NCBI RefSeq assembly: GCF_900537115.1
Contig: NZ_UNRG01000002.1
Span: 434,591 to 498,590, forward strand
Source: Arthrobacter sp. Alg241-R88
Lineage (GTDB): Bacteria; Actinomycetota; Actinomycetes; Actinomycetales; Micrococcaceae
Reading direction: 5' to 3'
Length of the DNA stretch: 64,000 bases
Below the pieces are notes generated by a model. That model did not search any database and had not been told where the DNA came from. It saw only the letters and a program-made list of their open reading frames with translations. Shown here one piece after another: positions 43,136 through 52,725 of this stretch. Position 1 is the stretch's first letter. Every line of letters begins with the position of its first letter. The translations under genes were made by a program, and so were the position numbers.

Positions 43136-44026
43136 TCAGCGGGGGAGGGGTCCCTTGAATTCATTGCGCGGCGGCTGCCCGCCTGCCTTCCGGGCGACGA
43201 TCGTGTAGGTACAGGGAACAAGGTCACGTTCGGATTCCGGCCACGCGAACCCGCCTGCCACCTCCACCATGCGGGGTGAGAACTTCCACGGGAGTGTTTT
43301 GTCCTCGCCCAGATGAAGAATCTGCAGTCCCGCCGCGATGAGGGAGTTGATGATTTCCGACAAGGGGTGTGCCCACTGATACGTCCGGGAGTGGGCCACC
43401 TTGCCGTCGCCGTCGTAGGTGGACTCGTCGTCCCATAGCTGCGCTTCGCCATTGCCGAAGTACGGATATCGAAGCTGCAGTCCGTCGGCATGCTCATCAA
43501 TGGCGTAGAGGGCAGGGTGCCCGTCGCGGATGTAGAACGTTCCTCCGGGCCGCAGAAGCGCTGCTGCCTGCCCGGCCCAGCGGCCCAGGTCCGGCAGCCA
43601 ATTAATGGTTCCGATGCTGGTGTACACGAGGTCGAAGTCACTATCGACGGCGTCACGGGCCTCAAGGACATCCGACTCGACCCACGTGGCATCAAGGCCT
43701 AAACGTTGTGCCAGGCCGGCGGCGGATGCCAGGGCGCCCGGTGAGAAGTCCACGCCGGTGACGCGGGCCCCGGCCCGGGCAAGGGAAAGTGTGTCGGTGC
43801 CTATGTGGCATTGAAGATGACATACATCCAGGCCGGAGACGGTGCCGCCAGGGAGGAATGGCGCGAGTGCGGCCAGGTCCGTCCGGATCACGCCGGTGAG
43901 GTGGTTTGGGTCGTCCAACTCGCTGATCGCGTATGCCTTCTCGTGCAGGGGAACCCTGTCTTCCCAATTGGCACGGTTACTCGCACGCGCGGCATCCCAA
44001 TCGATTGCAATCCGGCTGTTACTCAT
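43136..44026 (-). CDS. Class I SAM-dependent methyltransferase
   Basis: 296 aa. Motif I appears as SGLDVCHLQCHIGTDTLSLA, with cysteines at places where glycine is more usual. It continues with VTGVDFSPGALA and LVYTSIGTINWLPDLG, and a beta-rich insertion (RYPYFGNGEAQLWDDE). Substrate unknown. Divergent from the LmeA-like gene. Confidence 0.85.
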   Translation of the reverse strand: MSNSRIAIDWDAARASNRANWEDRVPLHEKAYAISELDDPNHLTGVIRTDLAALAPFLPGGTVSGLDVCHLQCHIGTDTLSLARAGARVTGVDFSPGALASAAGLAQRLGLDATWVESDVLEARDAVDSDFDLVYTSIGTINWLPDLGRWAGQAAALLRPGGTFYIRDGHPALYAIDEHADGLQLRYPYFGNGEAQLWDDESTYDGDGKVAHSRTYQWAHPLSEIINSLIAAGLQILHLGEDKTLPWKFSPRMVEVAGGFAWPESERDLVPCTYTIVARKAGGQPPRNEFKGPLPR

Positions 44027-44089
44027 GGGGCGAGTCTATGCAACGGCAAGCGGGATCACTTGTTGCCTCCCCAATGACAGACTGTCCCG

Positions 44090-44779
44090 ATGGAGTGGAA
44101 GCGCGCGAAGGACTGGCTGATCGGTGCTATTGGAATGCTCCTCGTCCTGGGGGCCGCGATTGCCATCCTGTGGTGGGTGGCGAGCGAACCGGCCGCCGGG
44201 GAGGCAGGACCTGTGCCGTCGCCGACGGTAGGCACCGGACGCATGCCAGGCGCAGAGCCTCCTGCCGGCCTGCGCGAGGACGAGGTGTGGCTGGCCGACC
44301 TTTCGCTGGATGCCGGGACAGTGGTAGCCGCGGGCTCGACGCTCCGCGACGTCCGGGTTGTGGGGCAGGACGTGACCACGGGACCGCAGGGGCCGGTTGC
44401 TTCCCGGCTTGCTGTAGATGCGACCGTGCCCTTCGAGGTTGTCGCCGGAGAGCTTGGCAACGGGACCGAGGTCCGTGCCGCTGACGGCGGCCAGGCCATG
44501 GTGCTTCGCACGGTCGAAGCCTTGGGCCGTGAACTGCGCGTGATAGCCACCGGCACGGTCCAGGTTGAGGCCGGCAGGCTCGTCGTCGAGCCACGCTCGA
44601 TCGACTTCGGCGGGCCGGCTTTCCTCTCCGACGCCACCGCCGCCGTCGTGCGGGGGCTCGTAACCATAGAGCATGACATTGAGGGCCTGCCCAACGGCCT
44701 CGTGCTCCAGGACGTCGCCGTTCAAGGCGACGGTTTCCGGGCCAACCTCCGGGGCGAAGACGTCAGGCTCGTCCGGTAA
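44090..44779 (+). CDS. LmeA family phospholipid-binding protein (DUF2993-like)
   Basis: 229 aa. One N-terminal membrane helix (LIGAIGMLLVLGAAIAILWWV, about 10-30) and an extracytoplasmic lipid-binding domain. The C-terminal LVLQDVAVQGDGFRANLRG is characteristic of the LmeA family, which in mycobacteria supports mannan/lipoglycan maturation (family knowledge). No other cell-envelope gene is adjacent. Confidence 0.82.
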   Translation: MEWKRAKDWLIGAIGMLLVLGAAIAILWWVASEPAAGEAGPVPSPTVGTGRMPGAEPPAGLREDEVWLADLSLDAGTVVAAGSTLRDVRVVGQDVTTGPQGPVASRLAVDATVPFEVVAGELGNGTEVRAADGGQAMVLRTVEALGRELRVIATGTVQVEAGRLVVEPRSIDFGGPAFLSDATAAVVRGLVTIEHDIEGLPNGLVLQDVAVQGDGFRANLRGEDVRLVR

Positions 44780-44847
44780 CTTCACGTCCTGTCCGGCCGG
44801 GACACCGGTTATCAGTCAGCCTCTTTTTTGTCCTAGTGTCTACTCCT

Positions 44848-45633
44848 ATGAGTGATGTTCTGGAATTGGCTTCCGTTAGCGTTGTCCGAGGTAAAAAGAC
44901 CCTGCTGGACAAGATTGACTGGGAAGTTAACGAAGGCGAACGCTGGGTAATCCTCGGGCCCAACGGTGCCGGCAAAACCACTCTCCTCCAGATCGCGGCC
45001 GCCCGGATGCATCCGAGCAGCGGCAAAGCCGGAATCCTGGACGAAATCCTGGGCCGGGTGGACGTCTTTGAACTCCGCCCCCGCATTGGCCTTTCCTCCG
45101 CCGCCCTTGCCACCCAGATCCCCGAACACGAGAACGTCCTCAATGTTGTGGTCACCGCCGCGTACGGCGTCACCGGCCGCTGGCGGGAAGGATATGAGCG
45201 CGACGACGAGCGGCGGGCCTTCCGCCTGCTCAACGACTGGGGGATGGGGCCGCTCCTGAACAGGACCTTTGCCACGCTGTCCGAAGGTGAGCGCAAGCGC
45301 GTCCAGATCGCCCGCGCACTGATGACTGATCCCGAGCTGCTGCTGCTCGATGAACCCGCCGCAGGCCTGGACCTCGGCGGCCGCGAGGAACTCGTCCACA
45401 AGCTCGGGGAACTCGCCCGGGACGAGGCAGCACCCGCGATGGTCCTGGTCACCCACCACCTTGAGGAAGTCCCGCCGGGCTTCACCCACGCCATGCTGAT
45501 GCGCGACGGCGGAGTGGTCGCCGCTGGCCCCATCACGGACGTGCTGACGGCCGAACACCTCAGCACCACCTTCGGGCTGGACCTGGATGTGACCGTCAAC
45601 GGCGGCCGGTACACCGCCGTCGCACGCCGCTAG
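44848..45633 (+). CDS. ABC transporter ATP-binding protein (stand-alone)
   Basis: 261 aa from ATG 44848 (GTG 44836 is possible). Walker A GPNGAGKTT (37-45), signature LSEGERKR, Walker B LLLLDEPAAGLDLGG and switch His in VLVTHHLEEVP. One ABC domain and no membrane partner nearby, in the ModF-like group of uncertain function. Followed 17 bp later by a TSUP permease, but that family does not use ABC ATPases. Confidence 0.88.
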   Translation: MSDVLELASVSVVRGKKTLLDKIDWEVNEGERWVILGPNGAGKTTLLQIAAARMHPSSGKAGILDEILGRVDVFELRPRIGLSSAALATQIPEHENVLNVVVTAAYGVTGRWREGYERDDERRAFRLLNDWGMGPLLNRTFATLSEGERKRVQIARALMTDPELLLLDEPAAGLDLGGREELVHKLGELARDEAAPAMVLVTHHLEEVPPGFTHAMLMRDGGVVAAGPITDVLTAEHLSTTFGLDLDVTVNGGRYTAVARR

Positions 45634-45650
45634 GGCGGCACCGCAGCACC

Positions 45651-46436
45651 TTGGATCTTCTCAGCAGCATCTTTGTGTCCATCGCCGGCCTCTGGGCCGG
45701 CACCATCAACGCTGTGGTGGGCTCCGGAACACTGGTGACGTTCCCCGTCCTGATCGCCTTGGGCGTCACCCCGGTTGTGGCCTCCATGAGCAACGCCATG
45801 GGCCTTGTTTTTGGCACCGCCGCCGGTGCCTTCGGTTACCGCCGGGAACTGAAAGGCCGCGGCCGCCAGCTGCTTCGGCTCCTGCCGGCGTCCCTCCTGG
45901 GCGGCATCTCCGGCGCCTGGCTGCTGCTGCATCTCCCCGAACAGGTCTTCCACTACGTCGCCCCGGTCCTCCTGGTCCTGGCCCTCCTGATGGTGGTGTT
46001 CCAGCCCCGGATGCAGGCCTGGGTCCGCAACCGCGAGGAGAATCCGGAGCACGCCGTACGGGACAAGCGCCACACCGTTCTCCTGGTGATCCTCGTCTAC
46101 CTTGCCGGTGTTTACGGCGGCTACTTCGTGGCTGCGCAGGGAATCCTGCTCGTCGGTATCCTGGGCGTGTTCCTCACCGGCACCATCCAGAACGCCAACG
46201 CCATGAAGAACATCCTGGTGCTGGGCGTGAACCTGGTGGCAGCCATCTCCTACCTGCTGTTCGCATTCGACCGGATCAACTGGCTGGTGGTGCTGCTCAT
46301 CGCCGTCAGCTCAAGCATTGGCGGCCTGTTGGGTGCCAAGGTGGGCCGCCGGCTTTCCCCGACAGTGCTCCGCGGTGTGATCTTTGTCCTTGGCCTGGTG
46401 GCCCTCGGATTCATGATCGCGAATCTGCTGAAATAA
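45651..46436 (+). CDS. TSUP (TauE/SafE) family permease
   Basis: 261 aa with about eight helices in two repeats: N-terminal GLWAGTINAVVGSGTLVTFPVL and the second-half GVYGGYFVAAQGILLVG, both typical of TauE/SafE proteins. Probably exports sulfite or another organosulfur anion. TTG 45651 start; 7 bp before the rRNA/tRNA methyltransferase gene, likely one operon. Confidence 0.88.
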   Translation: MDLLSSIFVSIAGLWAGTINAVVGSGTLVTFPVLIALGVTPVVASMSNAMGLVFGTAAGAFGYRRELKGRGRQLLRLLPASLLGGISGAWLLLHLPEQVFHYVAPVLLVLALLMVVFQPRMQAWVRNREENPEHAVRDKRHTVLLVILVYLAGVYGGYFVAAQGILLVGILGVFLTGTIQNANAMKNILVLGVNLVAAISYLLFAFDRINWLVVLLIAVSSSIGGLLGAKVGRRLSPTVLRGVIFVLGLVALGFMIANLLK

Positions 46437-46443
46437 TCACCCG

Positions 46444-47253
46444 GTGACAATCCACTATCTCGAGTCCGCCGCCGACCCTCGCGTGACCGACTACACCCAG
46501 CTCACGGACGTGCACCTTCGCAAGCTTCGCGAACCGGCTGAGGGCATGTACATCGCCGAATCGTCCCGCGTGCTGCGCCGTGCCCTCGCCGCGGGGCACC
46601 AGCCCCGGTCCTTCTTCCTCGCGGAAAAGTGGCTGGACGACCTCCAGGACATCCTCGGCGCCTACCCGCAGGTTCCCGCCTTCATCGGCAGTGCAGCCCT
46701 GCTGGAGGAGATCACCGGGTTCCACCTCCACCGCGGTGCCATGGCCGCCATGCAGCGCCCGGCGCCTGTCCCGTTGCCCGAACTGCTGGCCGGAGCACGG
46801 CGGGTGGCCGTCCTGGAGGACATCGTGGACCACACCAACGTGGGTGCCATTTTCCGCTCCGCCGCCGCCCTGGGCATTGACGCTGTCCTTGTTTCGCCGC
46901 GCTGCGGCGACCCCCTCTACCGGCGAAGCGTCCGCGTGAGCATGGGCACCGTGTTCCAGGTGCCGTGGGCCCGCCTCACCAGCTGGCCGGAGGACCTTCA
47001 TCTGCTCAAGGACCAAGGGTTCACCGTGGCCGCACTGGAGCTGACGGCGGATGCGCAGGACGTGGACGCGGTCGCTGCGCAGAATCCGGAGCGGCTCGCC
47101 CTGGTGCTGGGCACCGAAGGTGCCGGCATGAGCGCCGAGACGCTCGCCGCCGTCGACCTCGCCGTGAAGATCCCGATGCGCAACGGCGTGGATTCGCTGA
47201 ATGTTGCGGCGGCATCGGCCGTTGCCTTCTGGGAGCTGCGCCCCCGGGATTAG
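46444..47253 (+). CDS. TrmH/SpoU-type RNA 2'-O-methyltransferase
   Basis: 269 aa from GTG 46444. SPOUT knot motifs: [20 protein letters not shown] (motif 1), [13 protein letters not shown] (motif 2) and [22 protein letters not shown] (motif 3). An N-terminal substrate-binding part (about 1-110). Methylates a ribose in tRNA or rRNA; the target cannot be read. Overall length typical. Confidence 0.92.
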   Translation: MTIHYLESAADPRVTDYTQLTDVHLRKLREPAEGMYIAESSRVLRRALAAGHQPRSFFLAEKWLDDLQDILGAYPQVPAFIGSAALLEEITGFHLHRGAMAAMQRPAPVPLPELLAGARRVAVLEDIVDHTNVGAIFRSAAALGIDAVLVSPRCGDPLYRRSVRVSMGTVFQVPWARLTSWPEDLHLLKDQGFTVAALELTADAQDVDAVAAQNPERLALVLGTEGAGMSAETLAAVDLAVKIPMRNGVDSLNVAAASAVAFWELRPRD

Positions 47254-47395
47254 GGGCCGGCAGGCGGTTCGCGGGCACCCCGGTTATCCGCTATTATTGA
47301 TAGCTGGCTGCCCTGCGTCTTGCGGCGCGGAATGCGGCCATCCCATTCATACCTGGCAGCTGGCAAAATCCAGTTGTGCGAACAAAGGTCCCATT

Positions 47396-47653
47396 ATGAA
47401 GTCTGATACCCACCCGAAGTACGAAGCTGTTGTTTTCAACGACCTGGCTTCCGGCGTCAAGTTCCTGACCAAGTCCACCGTTTCTTCCTCGAAGACCATC
47501 GAGTGGGAAGACGGCAACACCTACCCGGTCATCGACGTCGAAATCTCCTCTGAGTCCCACCCGTTCTACACGGGCAAGCAGCGCATCATGGACTCCGCAG
47601 GCCGCGTCGAGCGCTTCAACGCTCGCTTCAAGGGCTTCGGCGGCAAGAAGTAA
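47396..47653 (+). CDS. rpmE2: 50S ribosomal protein L31, type B
   Basis: 85 aa from ATG 47396. [20 protein letters not shown] through [21 protein letters not shown] is the type B (zinc-free) form. The cysteines of the zinc-binding type A protein are absent. In other bacteria this paralogue is induced under zinc shortage. Followed by a strong terminator. No Zur box seen upstream. Confidence 0.93.
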   Translation: MKSDTHPKYEAVVFNDLASGVKFLTKSTVSSSKTIEWEDGNTYPVIDVEISSESHPFYTGKQRIMDSAGRVERFNARFKGFGGKK

Positions 47654-47679
47654 TTCACTTCCCTCCAAGCTTCACAGGG

Positions 47680-47709
47680 AAAGCCCGCACCGGCGACGGT
47701 GCGGGCTTT
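47680..47709 (+). terminator. Rho-independent-like terminator after rpmE2
   Basis: Perfect 13-bp arms AAAGCCCGCACCG (47680-47692) and CGGTGCGGGCTTT (47697-47709) with loop GCGA, ending in TTTT. Placed 27 bp after the L31 stop. Confidence 0.9.
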
Positions 47710-47768
47710 TCGCGTTAACGGCCGGCATCGTTTCAGGGGCCGGGCCGTTCTGGGGCAGGATGGGAAGC

Positions 47769-48860
47769 ATGACTGCCACGCCAGCTCCAGCTGCTGATTC
47801 CACATCCCGCCGGCACGGCGAGTACAAAGTCCCCGGCGGCAAGCTCGTCGTGGTCGACCTAAACGTTGTGGACGGCCGGCTGGCCGACGTATCCGTCAGC
47901 GGGGACTTCTTCCTGGAACCCGACGAAGCGCTCCTGGACATCAACCGCGGGCTGGCGGGGTTGCCGGACACAACGACGGCGGCCGAGCTTGCCGCCGCCG
48001 TCACGGCTTCGCTGCCGGAAGGCGCCGCCCTGTTCGGCTTCTCGGCCGACGCCGTGGCGATCGCTGTCCGCCGTGCCCTCGCCAAAGCCACCTCCTGGGC
48101 GGACCACCAGTGGAACCTCATCCCGCCCACTGTCCTGCCCACCGAAATCAATGTCGCGCTCGATGAGGTCCTCACCGAGGAGGTGGGCGACGGCCGCCGC
48201 AACCCCACGCTCCGGTTCTGGGACTGGCAGGAGCCCTCAACGGTGATCGGCAGCTTCCAGTCGTACCGCAACGAGGTGGATCCCGACGGCGTGGCGAAGC
48301 ACGGCATCAACGTTGTCCGCCGCATCAGCGGCGGGGGAGCGATGTTCATGGAGGCGGGCAACTGCATCACGTACTCGCTGTACCTGCCCCAGACGCTGGT
48401 GGACGGCCTTAGCTTCGCCGACTCCTACCCTTTCCTGGATGCCTGGGTCATGGCCGCGCTGGAGAAACTGGGCATCACTGCGTTCTACGTGCCGCTGAAC
48501 GACATCGCCACGGACCAGGGCAAGATCGGCGGCGCGGCACAGAAGCGCCTGGCCAACGGCGGCATGCTGCACCACGTCACCATGAGCTACGACGTCGACG
48601 CCGACAAGATGGTGGAAGTGCTCCGCATCGGCAAGGAAAAGCTCTCGGACAAGGGCACCCGCAGCGCCAAGAAACGGGTGGACCCGCTCCGCCGCCAGAC
48701 CGGCCTGGCCCGGGCTGAGATCATTGCGGCCATGATGGAAGTCTTCACGGAGCGCTACGGCGCCACGCCCTCAGAACTGACCGAGGCGGAACTGGCCACG
48801 GCGCGGGAGCGGGTAGACACGAAGTTCGGCACCGACGAATGGCTCCACCGGGTTCCCTGA
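47769..48860 (+). CDS. Biotin/lipoate A/B protein ligase family protein (LplA-like)
   Basis: 363 aa from ATG 47769, after GGGA. The N-terminal about 100 residues form an extra domain (YKVPGGKLVVVDLNVVDGRL), and the lipoate-ligase core follows: RFWDWQEPSTVIGSFQ, then VRRISGGGAMFMEAGN with the RRxSGGG motif, and DIATDQGKIGGAAQKR with the catalytic lysine. It transfers lipoate or a related acid to carrier proteins. Order of the extra domain and core is reversed compared with E. coli LplA. Confidence 0.85.
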   Translation: MTATPAPAADSTSRRHGEYKVPGGKLVVVDLNVVDGRLADVSVSGDFFLEPDEALLDINRGLAGLPDTTTAAELAAAVTASLPEGAALFGFSADAVAIAVRRALAKATSWADHQWNLIPPTVLPTEINVALDEVLTEEVGDGRRNPTLRFWDWQEPSTVIGSFQSYRNEVDPDGVAKHGINVVRRISGGGAMFMEAGNCITYSLYLPQTLVDGLSFADSYPFLDAWVMAALEKLGITAFYVPLNDIATDQGKIGGAAQKRLANGGMLHHVTMSYDVDADKMVEVLRIGKEKLSDKGTRSAKKRVDPLRRQTGLARAEIIAAMMEVFTERYGATPSELTEAELATARERVDTKFGTDEWLHRVP

Positions 48861-48898
48861 GCTTTGACTGGACCGTAACTGCCTTGGCGGTAGGGTTC

Positions 48899-48925
48899 GG
48901 TGCGCAGGGGCCGCCCCTGCGCACC
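48899..48925. terminator. Bidirectional terminator hairpin
   Basis: Perfect 12-bp arms GGTGCGCAGGGG and CCCCTGCGCACC with loop CCG, between the convergent lipoate-ligase and pepN genes. Confidence 0.8.
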
Positions 48926-48936
48926 CAACCGGGGCT

Positions 48937-51582
48937 TCACTGCGCAGGAACGCTCGAAGACGGGGCTTTGATGACGGCGGCCTGGGCCGTCAGCGCCCGC
49001 AGCAGGTGGCTGCGCTGCTCCACGATGATGCGGCGCAGTGCACGGGGCGCCTCGACGTTGTCGGCCAGCCACTGGTCCGTGCGCCGAATGACGGGATGCT
49101 CCGTTGGTTCCGCCCCGTCGGCCAGGTCCTGGGCCAGGGGGTACAGGCCACGGACAATCCGGCTCGCAATCTCGATGCTCCGCCCGTCCCAGACTGCGCA
49201 CAGGCACTCAAAGTACGGCTCCACGTAAGGTTCCAGCAGCTCCGCCGGTGCGGTCATGAACCCTGTGATGGTGGCGGTCAGCAGCTGGTTGGACAGTTCG
49301 TTTCCTTGAACGGCCTTCTTCCACGCTGCTGCTTTGACGTCCGGGTCCGGCCGGGCAGCGAGGGCGGTGGCGTGGCCGGCCCGCCCTGAGGCCGTGGTGT
49401 CACGGGCCAGCTCGGCGTCCAGTTCCGCCGCGATGGCCTGGCCGTTCGCCGCCAGCGCATGCCAGAAGTGCCACCGCAACTCCGCATCCACGGCCAGTCC
49501 GGTCACCGGCGACGTGCCCTCCAGCAGGCCCTTCAGCCGGGGCAGCATGGCGTCATCGTTCCTGCTGACGGTGGCGAGGGTCCTGGCCCAGGCCAACTGC
49601 TGGTCCGAGCCGGGCTGGGCGCGGTCCAGTTCCGCGGCAGCGGCTGCCAGGAACGAAGCCCGGACGGCTTCGCGGCCGGCTGCCGATGTGTAGCGTTCGA
49701 CGGCGGTGCTTGCGTTGTCGAGGATGTTCAACAGGACGCCGATGCCCGGCTCAGCCGGTCCGAAGGCAGCCACAGCTTCGACGTACCGCGCGGCAGGGCT
49801 TGCGCCATCGCGGGCGGAGTTCCAGAGCGCCGTCCAGCACAGGGCACGGGCCATGGGGTCCACGATCCGGTCCAGTGCGGCCAGGGCCGTCGCCTCGGAG
49901 GCGGGATCCAGCCGGACTTTGGCATAGGTCAGGTCGTCGTCATTCACGATCAGGAGCGCGGGCCGTGGCACACCGGAGAGCTGGGGGAGCCCGGTCCGTG
50001 CCCCTGCCACATCGGTTTCGATACTTCCGGTGCGCACCAGGGCGCCGTCGGCGTCGAAATCGTAGGAGCCCACGCGCAGGCGGTGCGGGCGCAGTTCCTC
50101 GCGTCCGGTGACGGGATCGGTTGCCTCCTGGACGATCGACACGCTGCCCAGCACGCCGTCGTCCGTTGGGTCTGCGGTGATGTCCAGGGACAGCCTGGAG
50201 ATGCCGGAGGTCTGCAGCCACTGCTGCGCCCAGCCGGCAAGGTCCCGGCCGGAGGAGGCGCTGAGGGCTGCCAGCAGGTCAGCCAGGGAAGTGTTGCCGT
50301 ACGCGTGCTTGCGGAAGTACGCGCGGGAGCCGGCGATGAACGCCTCGAACCCCACATACGCCACGAGCTGCTTCAGCACCGACGCGCCCTTGGCGTAGGT
50401 GATGCCGTCGAAGTTCTGCTTGGCGGCCTCCAAGTCCGGGACGTCCGCCACGATCGGGTGCGTGGTGGGCAGCTGGTCCTGGACGTAGGCCCAGGCCTTG
50501 CGCTTGTTGGCGAAGTTCACCCAGGCGGTGTCCCAGTCCGTGGCGCGGTCAACGCCCAGGGTGCCCATGTAGTCGGCGAACGATTCCTTGAGCCACAGGT
50601 CATCCCACCACTGCATGGTCACGAGGTCCCCGAACCACATGTGCGCCATCTCGTGCATCAGGGTGTTGGCCCTGGCCTGGTACTGGGCGTCGGTGGCGCG
50701 GGAAGTGAAGACGTAGCTCTCCGTGAACGTCACGAGGCCGGGGTTCTCCATGGCGCCGAGGTTGTATTCGGGCACAAAGGCCTGGTCGTACTTGCCCCAG
50801 GGGTACGGGTAGTCGAAGAGCCGGTTGAAGAAGTCCAGTCCGTTCTTCGTGAGCCGGAACAGCTCGTCGGTGTCGAAGGAATCCGCCATGGAAGCCCGGC
50901 AGTACAGGGCGAGCGGCACGTCCAGGGATGTGCCGTCGTCGAGCGTCGCCTGCCAGCGGTCCTCCGCCTTGAAGTAGGGCCCGGCCAGCAGGGTGGTGAT
51001 GTAGGTTGACATGGGTTCGGTGGTGGCGAAGTCCCAGGATGCGATGGACTGGTCGCCGGCAAGGAAGGTCCGGCCCGTCTCCGCGCCGTTGGAGGCGACG
51101 TGCCACCCGGCGGGAGCCGTGACGTGGAAGGTGTACGTGGCCTTGAGGTCGGGCTGTTCGAAGTTGGCGAAAACCCGGCGGGCGTCGGCGGGCTCGTACT
51201 GCGTGTAGAGGTAGCACTGGCCGTCGGCGGGATCCACGAACCGGTGCATGCCCTCGCCGGAACGGCTGTAGAGGGCGGTTCCGCTGACGGTCACCTCGTT
51301 CCGGGCCTGCAGGTTGTCCAGCCTGATCCTGGCGCCGTCCACAGCGTCCTCCACACGGAGTTCCCGGCCATTCAGGAACACGCTGTGGACATCGCCGATG
51401 AAGTCCAGGAAAGTCGAGCTGCCGGGCTGTGCCGCCGAGAAGGTAATGACGCTGCGGCTCGGGTAGCCCGCCACGTCCGGGTCCCCGGCCTGGCGCACGT
51501 CCAGCGAAACGTCGTAGCTGGTGGTGCTGATCAGGGCTGAACGTTCGGCGGCTTCGTCGCGCTGCAGATTCTCATTTGACAC
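48937..51582 (-). CDS. pepN: Aminopeptidase N (M1 family)
   Basis: 881 aa from GTG 51582. Family M1 motifs: GAMENPG exopeptidase loop, then the zinc site HEMAHMWFGDLVTMQWWDDL and downstream LKESFADY (HExxH-x18-E). The C-terminal ERAP1-like helical domain (about 520-860) is present. It removes N-terminal residues from peptides in the cytoplasm. Convergent with the ligase, divergent from nothing close. Confidence 0.93.
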   Translation of the reverse strand: MSNENLQRDEAAERSALISTTSYDVSLDVRQAGDPDVAGYPSRSVITFSAAQPGSSTFLDFIGDVHSVFLNGRELRVEDAVDGARIRLDNLQARNEVTVSGTALYSRSGEGMHRFVDPADGQCYLYTQYEPADARRVFANFEQPDLKATYTFHVTAPAGWHVASNGAETGRTFLAGDQSIASWDFATTEPMSTYITTLLAGPYFKAEDRWQATLDDGTSLDVPLALYCRASMADSFDTDELFRLTKNGLDFFNRLFDYPYPWGKYDQAFVPEYNLGAMENPGLVTFTESYVFTSRATDAQYQARANTLMHEMAHMWFGDLVTMQWWDDLWLKESFADYMGTLGVDRATDWDTAWVNFANKRKAWAYVQDQLPTTHPIVADVPDLEAAKQNFDGITYAKGASVLKQLVAYVGFEAFIAGSRAYFRKHAYGNTSLADLLAALSASSGRDLAGWAQQWLQTSGISRLSLDITADPTDDGVLGSVSIVQEATDPVTGREELRPHRLRVGSYDFDADGALVRTGSIETDVAGARTGLPQLSGVPRPALLIVNDDDLTYAKVRLDPASEATALAALDRIVDPMARALCWTALWNSARDGASPAARYVEAVAAFGPAEPGIGVLLNILDNASTAVERYTSAAGREAVRASFLAAAAAELDRAQPGSDQQLAWARTLATVSRNDDAMLPRLKGLLEGTSPVTGLAVDAELRWHFWHALAANGQAIAAELDAELARDTTASGRAGHATALAARPDPDVKAAAWKKAVQGNELSNQLLTATITGFMTAPAELLEPYVEPYFECLCAVWDGRSIEIASRIVRGLYPLAQDLADGAEPTEHPVIRRTDQWLADNVEAPRALRRIIVEQRSHLLRALTAQAAVIKAPSSSVPAQ

Positions 51583-51601
51583 TCAGCTATCTAATCACGG
51601 G

Positions 51602-52657
51602 TTATGCGGCGATCAGCAGGGCCGCTGCGAGTCCCAGGAGTGCGATCAGGAGCCAGGATACGAGGGCGGCCAGGAGCGCACGGCCGCCGGTGTGGAGCAG
51701 CGTGCGCACCCGAACGGCGGAGCCCAAACCGAACAGCGCGGCGCCGAGCAGGATGTCCTGCAGCGCTGCTCCGGCCTCAAGCCAGCCGGCCGGAAGCCAA
51801 CCGGTGGAGCGAAGGCCCACCATGGCAATGAAGCCCAGGACAAACAGGGGAACCACCGGCGGCAGTTTCGCGTCCGTGCCCTCTGCGCCCGGGCCGGGAT
51901 TTGCAAACAGCCGCTGGTGGGCACCCGCCAATGCCGCCACGGGTGCCAGCAGCAGCACCCGGGTGAGTTTGACGACGACGGCGATGCCCAGCGCCGCCGT
52001 CCCTGCGGTTTGCGCCGTAGCCACCACCTGGCCCACATCGTGCACCGAGGCGCCCGTCCAGGCGCCAAAAACCGGCGCGCTGAGCTGCAGGGGGTGGACC
52101 AGGAGGGGCATAACCCCAATGGCGAGGGTCCCGCAGAGCGTCACCAGCGCCACCGGCAGGACGGTGTCCACATGCCGGATGCGGCGGACGGCGGCCATCG
52201 CACCGATGGCGGACGCACCGCAGATCGAGAACCCTGTGGCCACCAGGAGCGAGGTCACCGGGGGCAGCCGGAACAGCCGGGAGATCAGGTAGGTTCCGCC
52301 GAAGCTCACGGCCACCACCCCCGCGATCAGCACCAGGGCCAGCCAGCCCAGTCCCAGGACGTCCATAACGCTCACCTTCAGGCCCAGCAGGACAATCCCG
52401 CCGCGCATCAGGTGCTTGCCGGCGAAGTCCAGCCCCGGGCGCGCCCTGCCGGCAGTCCAGACTCCGGCCGCCGGCAGGTTGGCGGCCAGGACGCCCAGGA
52501 CCACGGCCAGGGTCATGGCCGGGAGAACGGGAACGAGCCAGTGGACCAGGAGCGCTGCGGCCAGGGCAACAGCCGCCGTGGCCAGGCCTGGGAGCAACCG
52601 GTCAGCGCCGCCGGGGATGCCCGGGCCGGGCGTGGGGAGGCTTCTGCTGACTGGCAC
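51602..52657 (-). CDS. YeiH family putative sulfate exporter (UPF0324)
   Basis: 351 aa with about ten helices. YeiH-like signatures: GKHLMRGGIVLLGLKVS, then GFSICGASAIGAMAAV, and GASVHDVGQVVATA. Its substrate is uncertain despite the family name. It lies 19 bp upstream of pepN in the same direction; a shared transcript is possible. Confidence 0.9.
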   Translation of the reverse strand: MPVSRSLPTPGPGIPGGADRLLPGLATAAVALAAALLVHWLVPVLPAMTLAVVLGVLAANLPAAGVWTAGRARPGLDFAGKHLMRGGIVLLGLKVSVMDVLGLGWLALVLIAGVVAVSFGGTYLISRLFRLPPVTSLLVATGFSICGASAIGAMAAVRRIRHVDTVLPVALVTLCGTLAIGVMPLLVHPLQLSAPVFGAWTGASVHDVGQVVATAQTAGTAALGIAVVVKLTRVLLLAPVAALAGAHQRLFANPGPGAEGTDAKLPPVVPLFVLGFIAMVGLRSTGWLPAGWLEAGAALQDILLGAALFGLGSAVRVRTLLHTGGRALLAALVSWLLIALLGLAAALLIAA

Positions 52658-52725
52658 TCACCTACTGTGCCGGAAAGGACACGGAATCCACGAACCACAC
52701 CACGTCCGCCAACACGCCAGAATGG